DNA from: Comamonadaceae bacterium
GTDB lineage: Bacteria; Pseudomonadota; Gammaproteobacteria; Burkholderiales; Burkholderiaceae_C
Assembly (NCBI GenBank): GCA_011391745.1
Contig: JAABPX010000003.1
Location: forward strand, 1 to 36,040
Direction: 5' to 3'
DNA length: 36,040 bases
Position 1 is the first letter of the stretch; every line of letters starts with the position of its first letter. The translations under genes and the position numbers were made by a program. The notes below the pieces were generated by a model. The model was not told the DNA's origin. It searched no databases and saw only the letters and a program-made list of their open reading frames with translations. Of the stretch, positions 19,310 through 27,932 are shown piece after piece.

Positions 19310-20608
19310 ATGAGCGCACCGCTCACCCCCATCCCATTGGCCGAGCGCCTGCGGCCCAAGACCTTGGCCGAGGTGATTGGCCAGCGGCATTTGCTGGGTG
19401 AGGGCATGGCGCTGCGTTTGGCCTTTGAGTCGGGTCAAGCGCACAGTTGCATTTTGTGGGGGCCACCGGGCGTGGGCAAAACGACGATCGCACGGCTCAT
19501 GGCACATGCCTTTGATGCGCAATTCATCACCATCAGTGCGGTGCTGGGCGGCGTTAAAGACATCCGTGAAGCGGTCGACGCGGCGCAGCATGCTCTGCGC
19601 GGCTTGCAGCCCCAGCGCACCATGGTGTTTGTGGATGAGGTGCACCGCTTCAACAAAAGCCAGCAGGACGCCTTTTTGCCGCACGTGGAGTCGGGCCTCT
19701 TCACTTTCATTGGTGCGACCACCGAAAACCCTTCCTTCGAGGTGAATTCGGCCCTGCTGTCGCGGGCCGCAGTCTATGTGCTTCAGCCCTTGGATGAGGG
19801 CGATTTGGCGCAGATTGTGGCGCGTGCCCAAGCCGACGGTGCGGTGCCTGCGATGGATGAGCCAGCGCTCAAACGCTTGGTGTCGTACGCCGATGGTGAT
19901 GCGCGGCGCATGCTCAACACCTTGGAGACCTTGGCCGTGGCCGCCCAGACCCAGCGGCGCGACACCATCGACGACGCGTGGTTGCTGCAAGTCATGGGCG
20001 AGCGCATGCGCCGATACGACAAAGGTGGCGATCAGTTCTACGACAGCATCAGTGCGCTGCACAAAAGCGTGCGCGGCTCCGACCCCAACGCCGCCTTGTA
20101 TTGGCTCGTTCGCATGCTCGACGGCGGGGCCGACCCCCGCTACATGGCGCGGCGCTTGATTCGCATGGCCAATGAGGACATTGGTTTGGCCGACCCGCGC
20201 GCCGTTCGAGTGGCCTTGGACGCCGCCGATGTGTACGAGCGTTTGGGCTCGCCCGAGGGGGAGTTGGCGTTGGCGCAATGCGTGTTGTATCTGGCGGCTG
20301 CGCCCAAGTCGAACGCCGTCTACAAGGCCTACAAGGCCGCTCGTGCTTGGGTCAAGCAAGACGGCACGCGCCCCGTCCCCCTGCATTTGCGCAACGCCCC
20401 CACGGCCTTGATGAAGTCGCTCGACCATGGGCAAGGCTACCGCTACGCCCACGACGAACCCGATGCCTTCGCTGCGGGTGAGCGTTACGTGCCCGATGGC
20501 ATGCCCGAGCCCGATTTTTATCAACCCGTCAATCGTGGCTTGGAGATCCGCATTGCCGAAAAAATGGCCCATTGGCGTGCGCTGAACGAACAAACCCGTC
20601 AACCATAA
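19310..20608 (+). CDS. rarA: Replication-associated recombination protein A (RarA/MgsA)
   Basis: RarA is an AAA+ ATPase related to clamp-loader subunits that acts at stalled replication forks. The 432-residue protein starts with the family-typical PLAERLRPKTLAEVIGQ, has Walker A GPPGVGKT (51-58), Walker B MVFVDEVHRFN (about 104-114), sensor 1 IGATTENPSFEVN, and the C-terminal tetramerisation domain (DPRYMARRLIRMANEDIGLA). It is the last gene of the ftsK-lolA-rarA run; it is followed by a 188-base gap that holds a hairpin and the liv promoter but no gene. Confidence 0.95.
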   Translation: MSAPLTPIPLAERLRPKTLAEVIGQRHLLGEGMALRLAFESGQAHSCILWGPPGVGKTTIARLMAHAFDAQFITISAVLGGVKDIREAVDAAQHALRGLQPQRTMVFVDEVHRFNKSQQDAFLPHVESGLFTFIGATTENPSFEVNSALLSRAAVYVLQPLDEGDLAQIVARAQADGAVPAMDEPALKRLVSYADGDARRMLNTLETLAVAAQTQRRDTIDDAWLLQVMGERMRRYDKGGDQFYDSISALHKSVRGSDPNAALYWLVRMLDGGADPRYMARRLIRMANEDIGLADPRAVRVALDAADVYERLGSPEGELALAQCVLYLAAAPKSNAVYKAYKAARAWVKQDGTRPVPLHLRNAPTALMKSLDHGQGYRYAHDEPDAFAAGERYVPDGMPEPDFYQPVNRGLEIRIAEKMAHWRALNEQTRQP

Positions 20609-20630
20609 GGCCGGCAAATGCCCGGGCACT

Positions 20631-20647
20631 TCGGCTTATAAAGCCGA
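20631..20647. repeat. Small hairpin after rarA
   Basis: TCGGCTT-ATA-AAGCCGA is a perfect 7-bp inverted repeat 22 bases after the rarA stop. No T run follows, so it may stabilise the 3' end or be part of a Rho-dependent end, not an intrinsic terminator. Confidence 0.4.
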
Positions 20648-20697
20648 GCAAAACCTCGCTCAGGTGTTAATTCCCAGATTGCATAGGGCTTACACGT

Positions 20698-20727
20698 AGG
20701 CGAACGGCTATTCGCCTTGGCTACAAT
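20698..20727 (+). promoter_or_regulatory. Predicted liv operon promoter with upstream inverted repeat
   Basis: A TACAAT -10 box (20722-20727) is preceded by the perfect inverted repeat AGGCGAA (20698-20704) and TTCGCCT (20711-20717), which occupies the -35 region. No good -35 is seen, so a bound regulator at the repeat could activate or repress. A CAGAGGC direct repeat (20753 and 20762) lies in the leader. Confidence 0.4.
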
Positions 20728-20796
20728 GCCCCACCACCCACACCCGGCGTCTCAGAGGCGTCAGAGGCTTGTGGGCTTTTTTCTGGAGTGAAGCAC

Positions 20797-21726
20797 ATGG
20801 AAACCTTGCTGCAGCAAGTCATCAACGGACTGGTTTTGGGCAGTATGTACGCCTTGGTGGCCTTGGGCTACACGATGGTGTACGGCATCATCGGCCTGAT
20901 CAACTTTGCGCACGGCGATGTGCTCATGGTGGGCGCTTTGACCAGCTGGACCATTATCGTTGGCATGCAAGAGTCTTCGCCCAACATGCCGGGCTGGCTC
21001 ATGCTCATCATCGCCACACTCATCGCGATGGTGGTGGCCGCCACACTGAATTTCACGATTGAAAAATTGGCTTACCGGCCGCTGCGCAATTCACCGCGTT
21101 TGGCACCCCTGATCACCGCCATCGGCATGTCGATTTTGCTGCAGACCTTGGCGATGATCATTTGGAAACCCAACCCCAAGTCCTATCCGTCGGTGCTCTC
21201 CAGTGAGCCTTTTCATATTGGCGGGGCGGTGATTTCGGTCACGCAGGTCACGATCTTGGCCACCACCGCCATCACTTTGGCGGTGCTGATGTGGTTGGTC
21301 AACCGAACCAACTTGGGCCGTGCCATGCGCGCCACCGCCGAAAACCCCCGCGTGGCGGCTCTCATGGGCATCAAGCCCGATGTGGTGATTTCAGCCACCT
21401 TCATCATCGGCGCCATGCTCGCAGCGATTGCCGGTGTGATGTGGGCCTCCAACTACGGCACGGTGCAGCACGCCATGGGCTTTATGCCTGGCCTCAAGGC
21501 CTTTGTGGCCGCGGTCATGGGTGGCATTGGCAACTTGGCCGGTGCGGTGGTGGGCGGTATTGCGCTGGGCTTGATTGAGTCGCTCGGCGCAGGTTACTTG
21601 GGCAAGCTCACGGGGGGGGTGCTGGGTAGCCAGTACACCGACATTTTTGCTTTTATTGTGCTGGCCATCGTGCTGACCCTGCGCCCCTCGGGCTTGCTCG
21701 GTGAGCGTGTGGCCGACCGCGCTTGA
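20797..21726 (+). CDS. livH: Branched-chain amino acid ABC transporter permease LivH
   Basis: LivH is one of the two inner-membrane permeases of the HAAT-type ABC importer for leucine, isoleucine, valine or related compounds. The 309-residue protein has about eight hydrophobic segments and typical motifs: GLVLGSMYALVALGYTMVYG and INFAHGDVLMVGA near the N-terminus, and GIGNLAGAVVGGIALGLIES near the C-terminus. I start at the ATG at 20797, eight bases after GGAG; a GTG three codons earlier is too close to that site. It is the first of four genes livHMGF with short gaps. Confidence 0.93.
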   Translation: METLLQQVINGLVLGSMYALVALGYTMVYGIIGLINFAHGDVLMVGALTSWTIIVGMQESSPNMPGWLMLIIATLIAMVVAATLNFTIEKLAYRPLRNSPRLAPLITAIGMSILLQTLAMIIWKPNPKSYPSVLSSEPFHIGGAVISVTQVTILATTAITLAVLMWLVNRTNLGRAMRATAENPRVAALMGIKPDVVISATFIIGAMLAAIAGVMWASNYGTVQHAMGFMPGLKAFVAAVMGGIGNLAGAVVGGIALGLIESLGAGYLGKLTGGVLGSQYTDIFAFIVLAIVLTLRPSGLLGERVADRA

Positions 21727-21740
21727 TACGGGAGAACACC

Positions 21741-22832
21741 ATGACCAAAGCACACGCCTCCCGTCAACTCATTCTCTTTCTCTTGGCTGCGGTGGCCGTG
21801 ATGGCCCTGCCCATCTTGCTGCAAATGACGGGCAGCAACTCCTGGGTTCGCATTCTGGACATCGCCTTGCTCTACGTGCTCTTGGCCTTGGGCCTGAACA
21901 TCGTGGTGGGCTACGCCGGCTTGCTCGATTTGGGCTACATCGCTTTTTTTGCGGTCGGTGGTTATTTGTTTGCCATGTTGGGCTCGTCTCATCTGAGCGA
22001 TACCTTCCCCGCATTCGCCGCCATGTTCCCCGCCGGTATTCACCTGAGCATTTGGCTGGTGATGCTCTTGGCTGCGGCCGTTGCGGGCGTCGTGGGCATG
22101 CTGTTGGGCGCACCCACCCTGAAGTTGCGCGGCGATTATTTGGCCATCGTGACCTTGGGTTTTGGCGAGATCATCCGCATCTTCTTGCTCAACATGGATC
22201 GCCCGATCAACATCACCAACGGTCCCAAAGGCATCAGCCAAATCGACAGTATTTCGGTGTTCGGTGTTGACCTGGGCCAGCGCTTGACGATTGGGGGATT
22301 TACCTTCCAGCCGGTCACGCTGTACTACTACCTGTTCCTGTTCTTTGTGGTGTTGGCCGTCATCATTTCTTATCGCCTGGAGCGTTCGCGCATTGGCCGT
22401 GCTTGGATGGCGGTGCGTGAAGACGAAATCGCGGCCAAGGCCATGGGCCTGAACACACGCAACCTCAAACTCATGGCCTTCGGCATGGGGGCTACTTTCG
22501 GCGGTGTTTCCGGGGTGTTGTTTGCCTCCTTTCAGCGCTTTGTGTCGCCCGAATCGTTCTCGTTGATGGAGTCGGTGATGGTGGTGGCCATGGTGGTGCT
22601 CGGTGGCATCGGCCACATTCCTGGTGTGATTTTGGGCGCGTTGTTGCTGGCGGGTTTGCCCGAGTTGTTGCGCCACGTGGCACATCCCTTGACTGCCATG
22701 ACCGATGGCCGTCTGGCACCCGAGATCTTGCGCCAATTGCTCATTGCTTTGGCCATGGTTGTGGTCATGCTGTTGCGACCCAAAGGTTTGTGGCCTGCGC
22801 CCGAACACGGCAAGTCCTTAAACAACCAGTGA
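21741..22832 (+). CDS. livM: Branched-chain amino acid ABC transporter permease LivM
   Basis: LivM is the second permease of the importer. The 363-residue protein has about ten hydrophobic segments and conserved blocks ALGLNIVVGYAGLLDLGYIA (near residue 50), LRGDYLAIVTLGFGEIIRI (near 135), and GRAWMAVREDEIAAKAMG (near 220), which is the cytoplasmic loop contacting the ATPases. The start at 21741 follows GGGAG and lies 14 bases after the livH stop. The C-terminus (VVVMLLRPKGLWP) is typical. Confidence 0.94.
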   Translation: MTKAHASRQLILFLLAAVAVMALPILLQMTGSNSWVRILDIALLYVLLALGLNIVVGYAGLLDLGYIAFFAVGGYLFAMLGSSHLSDTFPAFAAMFPAGIHLSIWLVMLLAAAVAGVVGMLLGAPTLKLRGDYLAIVTLGFGEIIRIFLLNMDRPINITNGPKGISQIDSISVFGVDLGQRLTIGGFTFQPVTLYYYLFLFFVVLAVIISYRLERSRIGRAWMAVREDEIAAKAMGLNTRNLKLMAFGMGATFGGVSGVLFASFQRFVSPESFSLMESVMVVAMVVLGGIGHIPGVILGALLLAGLPELLRHVAHPLTAMTDGRLAPEILRQLLIALAMVVVMLLRPKGLWPAPEHGKSLNNQ

Positions 22833-22845
22833 GCGGAGCCCTGTC

Positions 22846-23616
22846 ATGAGCGAAACCATTCTGAAAGTCGCCAACGTCTCCAAACGCTTTGGGGGCTTGC
22901 AAGCCCTCAGCGAGGTGGGCATTGAGATTCACCGCGGCCAGGTCTATGGCCTGATCGGCCCCAACGGAGCAGGCAAAACCACTTTTTTTAACGTACTCAC
23001 GGGTTTGTACACCCCCGATTCGGGCACTTTTGAGTTGGCCGGTCAGGCGTATCAGCCCACAGCCGTGCACGAAGTGGCCAAAGCCGGTATTGCACGCACG
23101 TTCCAAAACATCCGTTTGTTTGCGGAGATGACGGCTTTGGAAAACGTGATGGTAGGCCGCCATGTGCGCACCCACTCGGGTTTAATCGGCGCGGTCTTGC
23201 GCACCCCAAGTTTTAAGCGCGAAGAAGCCGAGATTGCCGAACGTGCCCAAGCACTGCTGGATTACGTGGGCATTGGCAAATTCGCCGACTACAAGTCGCG
23301 CACCTTGAGTTATGGCGATCAGCGCCGCTTGGAAATCGCCCGAGCTTTGGCCACCGACCCCAAGCTGATTGCCTTGGACGAACCCGCGGCTGGCATGAAC
23401 GCCACCGAAAAAGTGCAGTTGCGCGAATTGATTGACCGTATTCGCAACGACAACCGCACCATTTTGCTGATCGAACACGACGTCAAACTCGTCATGGGTT
23501 TGTGTGATCGCGTCACTGTGCTCGACGGGGGCAAATTGCTCTCGCAAGGCACACCCGCGCAAGTGCAAAAAGACCCCAAAGTGATTGAAGCCTATTTGGG
23601 CACAGGCGGCCATTGA
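22846..23616 (+). CDS. livG: Branched-chain amino acid ABC transporter ATPase LivG
   Basis: LivG is one of two ATPases driving the importer. The 256-residue protein has Walker A GPNGAGKTT (38-46), the Q-loop region TFQNIRLFAEMTALENVMVG, the signature LSYGDQRRLEIARAL, Walker B LIALDEPAAGMN, and the H-loop LIEHDVKLVMGLCD. The TFQNxRLF and PAAGMN variants mark the LivG branch. It starts 13 bases after livM. Confidence 0.95.
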   Translation: MSETILKVANVSKRFGGLQALSEVGIEIHRGQVYGLIGPNGAGKTTFFNVLTGLYTPDSGTFELAGQAYQPTAVHEVAKAGIARTFQNIRLFAEMTALENVMVGRHVRTHSGLIGAVLRTPSFKREEAEIAERAQALLDYVGIGKFADYKSRTLSYGDQRRLEIARALATDPKLIALDEPAAGMNATEKVQLRELIDRIRNDNRTILLIEHDVKLVMGLCDRVTVLDGGKLLSQGTPAQVQKDPKVIEAYLGTGGH

Positions 23617-23636
23617 GCAAACAAGGACACACCACC

Positions 23637-24353
23637 ATGGCAAGCACTTTACTCAGCGTCAAAGGCCTTAAGGTTGCCTACGGCGGCATCAAGGCCGTTA
23701 AGGGCATCGATTTTGAGGTCCGCGAAAACGAACTCGTCACCCTGATCGGCTCCAACGGCGCCGGCAAAACCACGACCATGAAAGCCATCACCGGCTCCTT
23801 GGCCATGGAGGCGGGCGACATTGAATACTTGGGCAAGAGCATCAAAGGCAAAGGCGCTTGGGACTTGGTTCGCGAGGGCTTGGTCATGGTGCCCGAAGGT
23901 CGGGGTGTATTTACCCGAATGAGCATCACCGAAAACCTGCAAATGGGCGCTTACATTCGCAAAGATGTGGCCGGTATTGCCAGCGACATCGAGCGCATGT
24001 TCGCATTGTTCCCCCGTTTGCGCGAGCGCAAAGACCAACTCGCGGGCACCATGAGTGGTGGTGAGCAACAAATGTTGGCCATGGCGCGTGCGCTCATGAG
24101 CCAGCCCAAAGTGCTTTTGCTTGACGAGCCGTCCATGGGTCTGTCGCCCATCATGGTGGACAAGATATTTGAAGTGGTGCGGGATGTCTCGGCCCAAGGC
24201 GTGACCGTGGTGTTGGTGGAGCAAAATGCCCGCCGTGCGCTGCAGATCGCCGACCGTGGCTACGTGATGGACTCGGGCGAAATCACCATGACCGGCGTGG
24301 GCAAAGACATGCTCGACGACCCCAAGGTGCGCGCCGCTTATTTGGGCGAATGA
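23637..24353 (+). CDS. livF: Branched-chain amino acid ABC transporter ATPase LivF
   Basis: LivF is the second ATPase. The 238-residue protein has Walker A GSNGAGKTTTMK (38-49), the LivF-type VPEGRGVFTRMSITENLQMG, signature MSGGEQQMLAMARALM, Walker B VLLLDEPSMGLSP and VEQNARRALQIADRGYVMDSG. I choose the ATG at 23637 after AAGGA; an in-frame TTG upstream overlaps livG and is less likely. No periplasmic binding protein gene (livJ/livK) lies between or after these genes, where it is often found; it may be elsewhere. Confidence 0.95.
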   Translation: MASTLLSVKGLKVAYGGIKAVKGIDFEVRENELVTLIGSNGAGKTTTMKAITGSLAMEAGDIEYLGKSIKGKGAWDLVREGLVMVPEGRGVFTRMSITENLQMGAYIRKDVAGIASDIERMFALFPRLRERKDQLAGTMSGGEQQMLAMARALMSQPKVLLLDEPSMGLSPIMVDKIFEVVRDVSAQGVTVVLVEQNARRALQIADRGYVMDSGEITMTGVGKDMLDDPKVRAAYLGE

Positions 24354-24393
24354 AGTCTGCGCATGACCGCTGCGCGCGGGTGGCGCTTAAATT

Positions 24394-24399
24394 TACAAT
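24394..24399 (+). promoter_or_regulatory. Predicted -10 box of lysS
   Basis: TACAAT lies 46 bases before the lysS ATG. A start 6-7 bases downstream would fall near 24406, inside the left arm of the terminator hairpin that follows. No convincing -35 is visible. Confidence 0.45.
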
Positions 24400-24400
24400 G

Positions 24401-24435
24401 ACGGGTTGCGCCAATGCGGTGCAACCCGTTTTTTT
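24401..24435 (+). terminator. Intrinsic terminator between livF and lysS
   Basis: ACGGGTTGC (24401-24409) pairs with GCAACCCGT (24421-24429); the stem can be extended inward by GCC/GGT, leaving a 5-base loop. Seven T follow. It ends only nine bases before the lysS ATG, so it separates the liv operon from lysS or acts as an attenuator for lysS. Confidence 0.85.
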
Positions 24436-24444
24436 GATCCTTCC

Positions 24445-26007
24445 ATGACCACACCCAACGCCACCCCCCTTGATGCCGCCACGCCCGTGGTCGATGAAAA
24501 CCAGCTCATGGCCGAGCGCCGTGAGAAGCTCAAAGCCTTGCGCCAAGTCCAGCGCGCGGGCGGTGGTGTGGCCTTCCCCAACGACTTCAAGCCCAAGGAC
24601 AAAGCGGCCGAACTCTTCGCTGCACATGGCGCTTTGAGCAAAGAAGACCTAGAGGCCCAAACCCCGGTGCGTGCCAGCGTGGCTGGGCGCATGATGCTCA
24701 AGCGCGTCATGGGCAAGGCCAGCTTTGCCACCTTACAAGACAGCTCGCTGGGTGAGTGTGGTGGACGCATCCAGATCTACCTCAACAACGACAGCGTCGG
24801 TGAAGAACGGCACAACGCCTTCAAACACTGGGATTTGGGCGACATCGTGGCCGCCGAAGGCGTGTTGTTCAAGACCCGAACCGGTGAGTTGACCATCCAC
24901 GCCGATAGCCTGCGCTTGCTCACCAAGAGCCTGCGCCCCTTGCCCGACAAGTTCCACGGCGTGCACGATCAAGAGATCAAATACCGCCAGCGTTATGTGG
25001 ACCTCATGACCGACGAAGGCGCACGCCAGCGTTTTATGCAGCGCAGCCAAGCCGTCAGTTCGATCCGTGACTTCATGGTGCAGCACGGTTTCTTGGAAGT
25101 CGAAACGCCCATGTTGCACCCCATTCCCGGTGGCGCCAACGCCAAGCCGTTTGAGACGCACCATAACGCGCTGGACCAACAAATGTTTTTGCGCATTGCG
25201 CCCGAGCTCTACCTCAAGCGTTTGCTGGTGGGTGGTTTTGACCGCGTGTTCGAGATCAACCGCAACTTCCGCAACGAAGGCATCAGCGTTCGCCACAACC
25301 CCGAGTTCACCATGATGGAGTTCTACGCGGCGTACTGGAACTACCAAGACCTGATGGGCTTCACCGAAGAACTCATTCGCCACGCGGTGCGCCGGGTGCG
25401 CGGCGACGCGCCCTTGACCTACGCGGGACGCGCCGTGGACGTGAACAGCCCGTTTGAGCGTTTGACCATCCGTGAAGCGATTCTGAAGCACACCGAGGCC
25501 GGTGAGCGCGTGGACGATGGGGCTTGGTTGCGCGAGCAGCTCAAGAAATTGGGGCTCAGCGAAGACAAACACAAACTCACCGCCCGCAGTTTGGCCGGTT
25601 TGCAGGTCATGTATTTCGAAGAAACGGTTGAAGAAAAACTCTGGAACCCGACCTTCATCATGGAGCACCCCACGGAGATATCGCCCTTGGCCCGCGCCAA
25701 CGATGAGCGCCCCGAGGTGACCGAGCGCTTTGAGCTTTACATCACGGGCCGTGAATTCGGCAACGGTTTCTCAGAACTCAACGACGCCGAAGACCAAGCC
25801 GCTCGCTTCCAAGCGCAAGTGGCCAACAAAGACGGTGGCGACGAAGAAGCCATGTTCTACGATCACGACTTTGTGCGGGCGTTGGAATACGGCATGCCAC
25901 CGGCTGGTGGTTGTGGCATCGGCATCGACCGTTTGATGATGTTGCTCACCGACAGCGCCAGCATCCGCGATGTGATTTTGTTCCCTGCGTTGCGTCGCGA
26001 GCATTAA
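24445..26007 (+). CDS. lysS: Lysyl-tRNA synthetase, class II
   Basis: LysS charges tRNA-Lys with lysine. The 520-residue protein has the N-terminal anticodon-binding OB fold ([21 protein letters not shown]), then the class II core: motif 1 around [20 protein letters not shown], motif 2 around [20 protein letters not shown] and [11 protein letters not shown], and motif 3 [21 protein letters not shown] start at the ATG at 24445; the upstream frame extension crosses the terminator. No good ribosome site precedes the ATG, since the terminator T tract sits there. It converges with rpoH, 32 bases apart, without a clear terminator. Confidence 0.96.
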   Translation: MTTPNATPLDAATPVVDENQLMAERREKLKALRQVQRAGGGVAFPNDFKPKDKAAELFAAHGALSKEDLEAQTPVRASVAGRMMLKRVMGKASFATLQDSSLGECGGRIQIYLNNDSVGEERHNAFKHWDLGDIVAAEGVLFKTRTGELTIHADSLRLLTKSLRPLPDKFHGVHDQEIKYRQRYVDLMTDEGARQRFMQRSQAVSSIRDFMVQHGFLEVETPMLHPIPGGANAKPFETHHNALDQQMFLRIAPELYLKRLLVGGFDRVFEINRNFRNEGISVRHNPEFTMMEFYAAYWNYQDLMGFTEELIRHAVRRVRGDAPLTYAGRAVDVNSPFERLTIREAILKHTEAGERVDDGAWLREQLKKLGLSEDKHKLTARSLAGLQVMYFEETVEEKLWNPTFIMEHPTEISPLARANDERPEVTERFELYITGREFGNGFSELNDAEDQAARFQAQVANKDGGDEEAMFYDHDFVRALEYGMPPAGGCGIGIDRLMMLLTDSASIRDVILFPALRREH

Positions 26008-26039
26008 GCCCTTCACCGCGCGTCCCAAGCGCAGTGAAC

Positions 26040-26984
26040 TCAGGCGTAGGCTTCAAGCGTCAGCCGCATTTTTTTCATCGCCGCCACCTCGATTTGGCGC
26101 ACCCGTTCGGCGCTGACCCCCAACTCGGCGGCCAACTCGTGAAGTGTCATGCCGCCCGAGCCGTCGTCGTTGACCTTGAGCCAGCGCTCGGTGACGATGC
26201 GCCGGGAGCGCTCGTCCAAAGCCGCCAAGGCTTGGCTCACGCCGTCGGTGGCCAGTGCGTCTCGCTGAGCCGATTCAATGACTGCGGTGGGTTCTTGCTG
26301 TGCATCCGCTAAGTAGGCGATGGGGCCCCAAGCGTCTTCTCCATCGCTGTTGGGTCCGGGGTCCAGCACCACATCACCGCCGCCCAAGCGGGTTTCCATG
26401 TCGCGCACCTCTTGGGGTTTGACTTGAAGCTCGCGTGCCATGGTTTGCACTTCGATGTCGGACAAGGTGTCGCGGTGGGTGTCGCCGTCGAGTGCATCGG
26501 CGCGAAAGCCTTGTTTGCGCGAACGCAAATTAAAAAACAATTTCCGCTGGGCTTTGGTGGTGGCCACCTTGACCATGCGCCAATTTTTTAAAATGTATTC
26601 GTGAATTTCTGCCTTGATCCAGTGCATGGCGTAACTCACCAAACGCACGCCTTGATCGGGGTCAAACCGTTTGACGGCTTTCATGAGCCCAACGTTGCCC
26701 TCTTGAATCAGGTCGGCTTGGGGCAGGCCGTAGCCCAAGTATTGGCGTGAAATCGAGACCACCAAACGCAGGTGCGACAGCACCAGTTGGCTGGCGCTGG
26801 CCAGATCGTCTTCGTCGCGTAAACGGCGTGCGGCGGTTTGCTCTTCTTCTAAGGTGAGCAAGGGCAGGGCGTTGACCGCCGAGATGTAGGCATTCAAATT
26901 GCCCAACGGCGGCACCAAAGCCCACGGGTTGGTGGCCACGGCCGCAGAAGGCAAAGTGTTCAAGGGAGTGAGTGCATGTGACAT
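26040..26984 (-). CDS. rpoH: RNA polymerase sigma factor RpoH (sigma-32)
   Basis: RpoH directs RNA polymerase to heat-shock promoters. The 314-residue protein has sigma region 2 (SHLRLVVSISRQYLGYGLPQ, DLIQEGNVGLMKAVKRFDP, VSYAMHWIKAEIHEYILKNW), the RpoH box QRKLFFNLR (146-154) that marks this subfamily and interacts with core polymerase and regulators, and region 4.2 HTH (LHELAAELGVSAERVRQIEV, about 283-302). It starts at 26984 after AAGGAG; the frame extends upstream but only through promoter sequence. A perfect CIRCE element covers its predicted promoter, so the HrcA repressor probably controls its transcription. The predicted leader of about 25 bases is too short for the long thermosensor of E. 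coli rpoH, though E. coli folds coding sequence too. Confidence 0.96.
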   Translation of the reverse strand: MSHALTPLNTLPSAAVATNPWALVPPLGNLNAYISAVNALPLLTLEEEQTAARRLRDEDDLASASQLVLSHLRLVVSISRQYLGYGLPQADLIQEGNVGLMKAVKRFDPDQGVRLVSYAMHWIKAEIHEYILKNWRMVKVATTKAQRKLFFNLRSRKQGFRADALDGDTHRDTLSDIEVQTMARELQVKPQEVRDMETRLGGGDVVLDPGPNSDGEDAWGPIAYLADAQQEPTAVIESAQRDALATDGVSQALAALDERSRRIVTERWLKVNDDGSGGMTLHELAAELGVSAERVRQIEVAAMKKMRLTLEAYA

Positions 26985-27015
26985 GAGAAAACTCCTTCCA
27001 AATGTCTTACACGTA

Positions 27016-27045
27016 ATATTAGCACTCTTCATTTGAGAGTGCTAA
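27016..27045 (-). promoter_or_regulatory. Predicted rpoH promoter
   Basis: Read leftward, TTAGCA (27045-27040) and TAATAT (27021-27016) with 18 bases between them form a fair sigma-70 promoter. Both boxes coincide with the two arms of the CIRCE element, the ideal layout for repression. Confidence 0.6.
27019..27045. promoter_or_regulatory. CIRCE element (HrcA operator)
   Basis: TTAGCACTC-N9-GAGTGCTAA is present with no mismatch and with exactly nine spacer bases, identical to the CIRCE consensus bound by the heat-shock repressor HrcA. It lies 34 bases before the rpoH start and 41 bases before the divergent creatininase-family start. Confidence 0.95.
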
Positions 27046-27085
27046 GCCTTGGGGGTGTGGTGGCTTTGCCCTGTTAGGATGGCGC

Positions 27086-27925
27086 ATGGTCGCATTTACC
27101 TCTACCTATTGGTCTTCTTTGGGCGCCCGCGACTTTGCGCAGTTGCGGGCTTCGGACCGGCTGCCCCAAGCGGTGGCGGTGTTGCCCGTGGCCGCCACCG
27201 AACAACACGGACCGCACCTGCCCACGGGCGTGGACACCGACTTGGTCAACGCCATTGTGACCCGTGCTTTACCCCAAATCGGTCCGCAGGCCATGGCCTT
27301 GGTTTTGCCCACCCAGGCTGTCGGCAAGAGCAATGAGCACCAACGCTTCCCCGGCACCCTCACCCTCAGCGCCGAAACCTTGATTCGGGTCTGGAAAGAG
27401 CTGGGTGTCTCGGTGGCGAACAGCGGCATCCGCAAACTGTTGATTTTTAATGCCCATGGCGGACAGGTGTCGCTCATGGACATCGTGGCACGCGACCTGC
27501 GCTGCGAGCAGGGGCTCATCGTTTACAGCAGCAACTGGTACCAACTGCCTTTGGGCGATGCGGTCAATGGCTTGTTTGGTGAGCACGAGCACCGTTTTGG
27601 TATTCACGCGGGTGACGTGGAAACGTCGATGATGTTGGCCCTGTACCCCGAGCGGGTGTCCATGGCGCACGCGCAGAATTTTGTGTCCACCTCAGCACAA
27701 CGCGCCGCACATTACCCGATCTTGGGCAATGGCAGCAGCGCCAAATTGGGTTGGCAAATGCAGGACTACAACCCCATGGGCGCGGCGGGCAACGCCGTCC
27801 AGGCCACGGCCGAAAAAGGCCATGCGATGCTCAATGCGGCGGGCACACAACTCGCCGCACTGATCGAAGAAATCGCCCGTTTGCCCTCCGATACCTTGCG
27901 CGACGACATCGACATGGGTTGGTGA
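27086..27925 (+). CDS. Creatininase-family protein
   Basis: This 279-residue protein belongs to the creatininase (creatinine amidohydrolase) superfamily, metal-dependent amidohydrolases that also include MftE-type peptidases and enzymes of riboflavin and F420 metabolism. Metal-ligand motifs are visible: VAATEQHGPHLPTGVDTDLV (about 35-54) with Glu, His and Asp; IFNAHGGQ (about 130); and HAGDVETSMML with His and Glu (about 175). The real substrate is unknown. It is divergent from rpoH; the CIRCE element lies between them. It converges on the oxidoreductase gene with a 7-base gap. Confidence 0.88.
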   Translation: MVAFTSTYWSSLGARDFAQLRASDRLPQAVAVLPVAATEQHGPHLPTGVDTDLVNAIVTRALPQIGPQAMALVLPTQAVGKSNEHQRFPGTLTLSAETLIRVWKELGVSVANSGIRKLLIFNAHGGQVSLMDIVARDLRCEQGLIVYSSNWYQLPLGDAVNGLFGEHEHRFGIHAGDVETSMMLALYPERVSMAHAQNFVSTSAQRAAHYPILGNGSSAKLGWQMQDYNPMGAAGNAVQATAEKGHAMLNAAGTQLAALIEEIARLPSDTLRDDIDMGW

Positions 27926-27932
27926 GCCGCAC

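Noticed and set aside
20609..20796. Hairpin after rarA as an intrinsic terminator, or a small RNA gene in the gap
   Set aside because: No T run follows the stem, and I see no tRNA or known small RNA fold; the gap is adequately explained by a promoter and leader.
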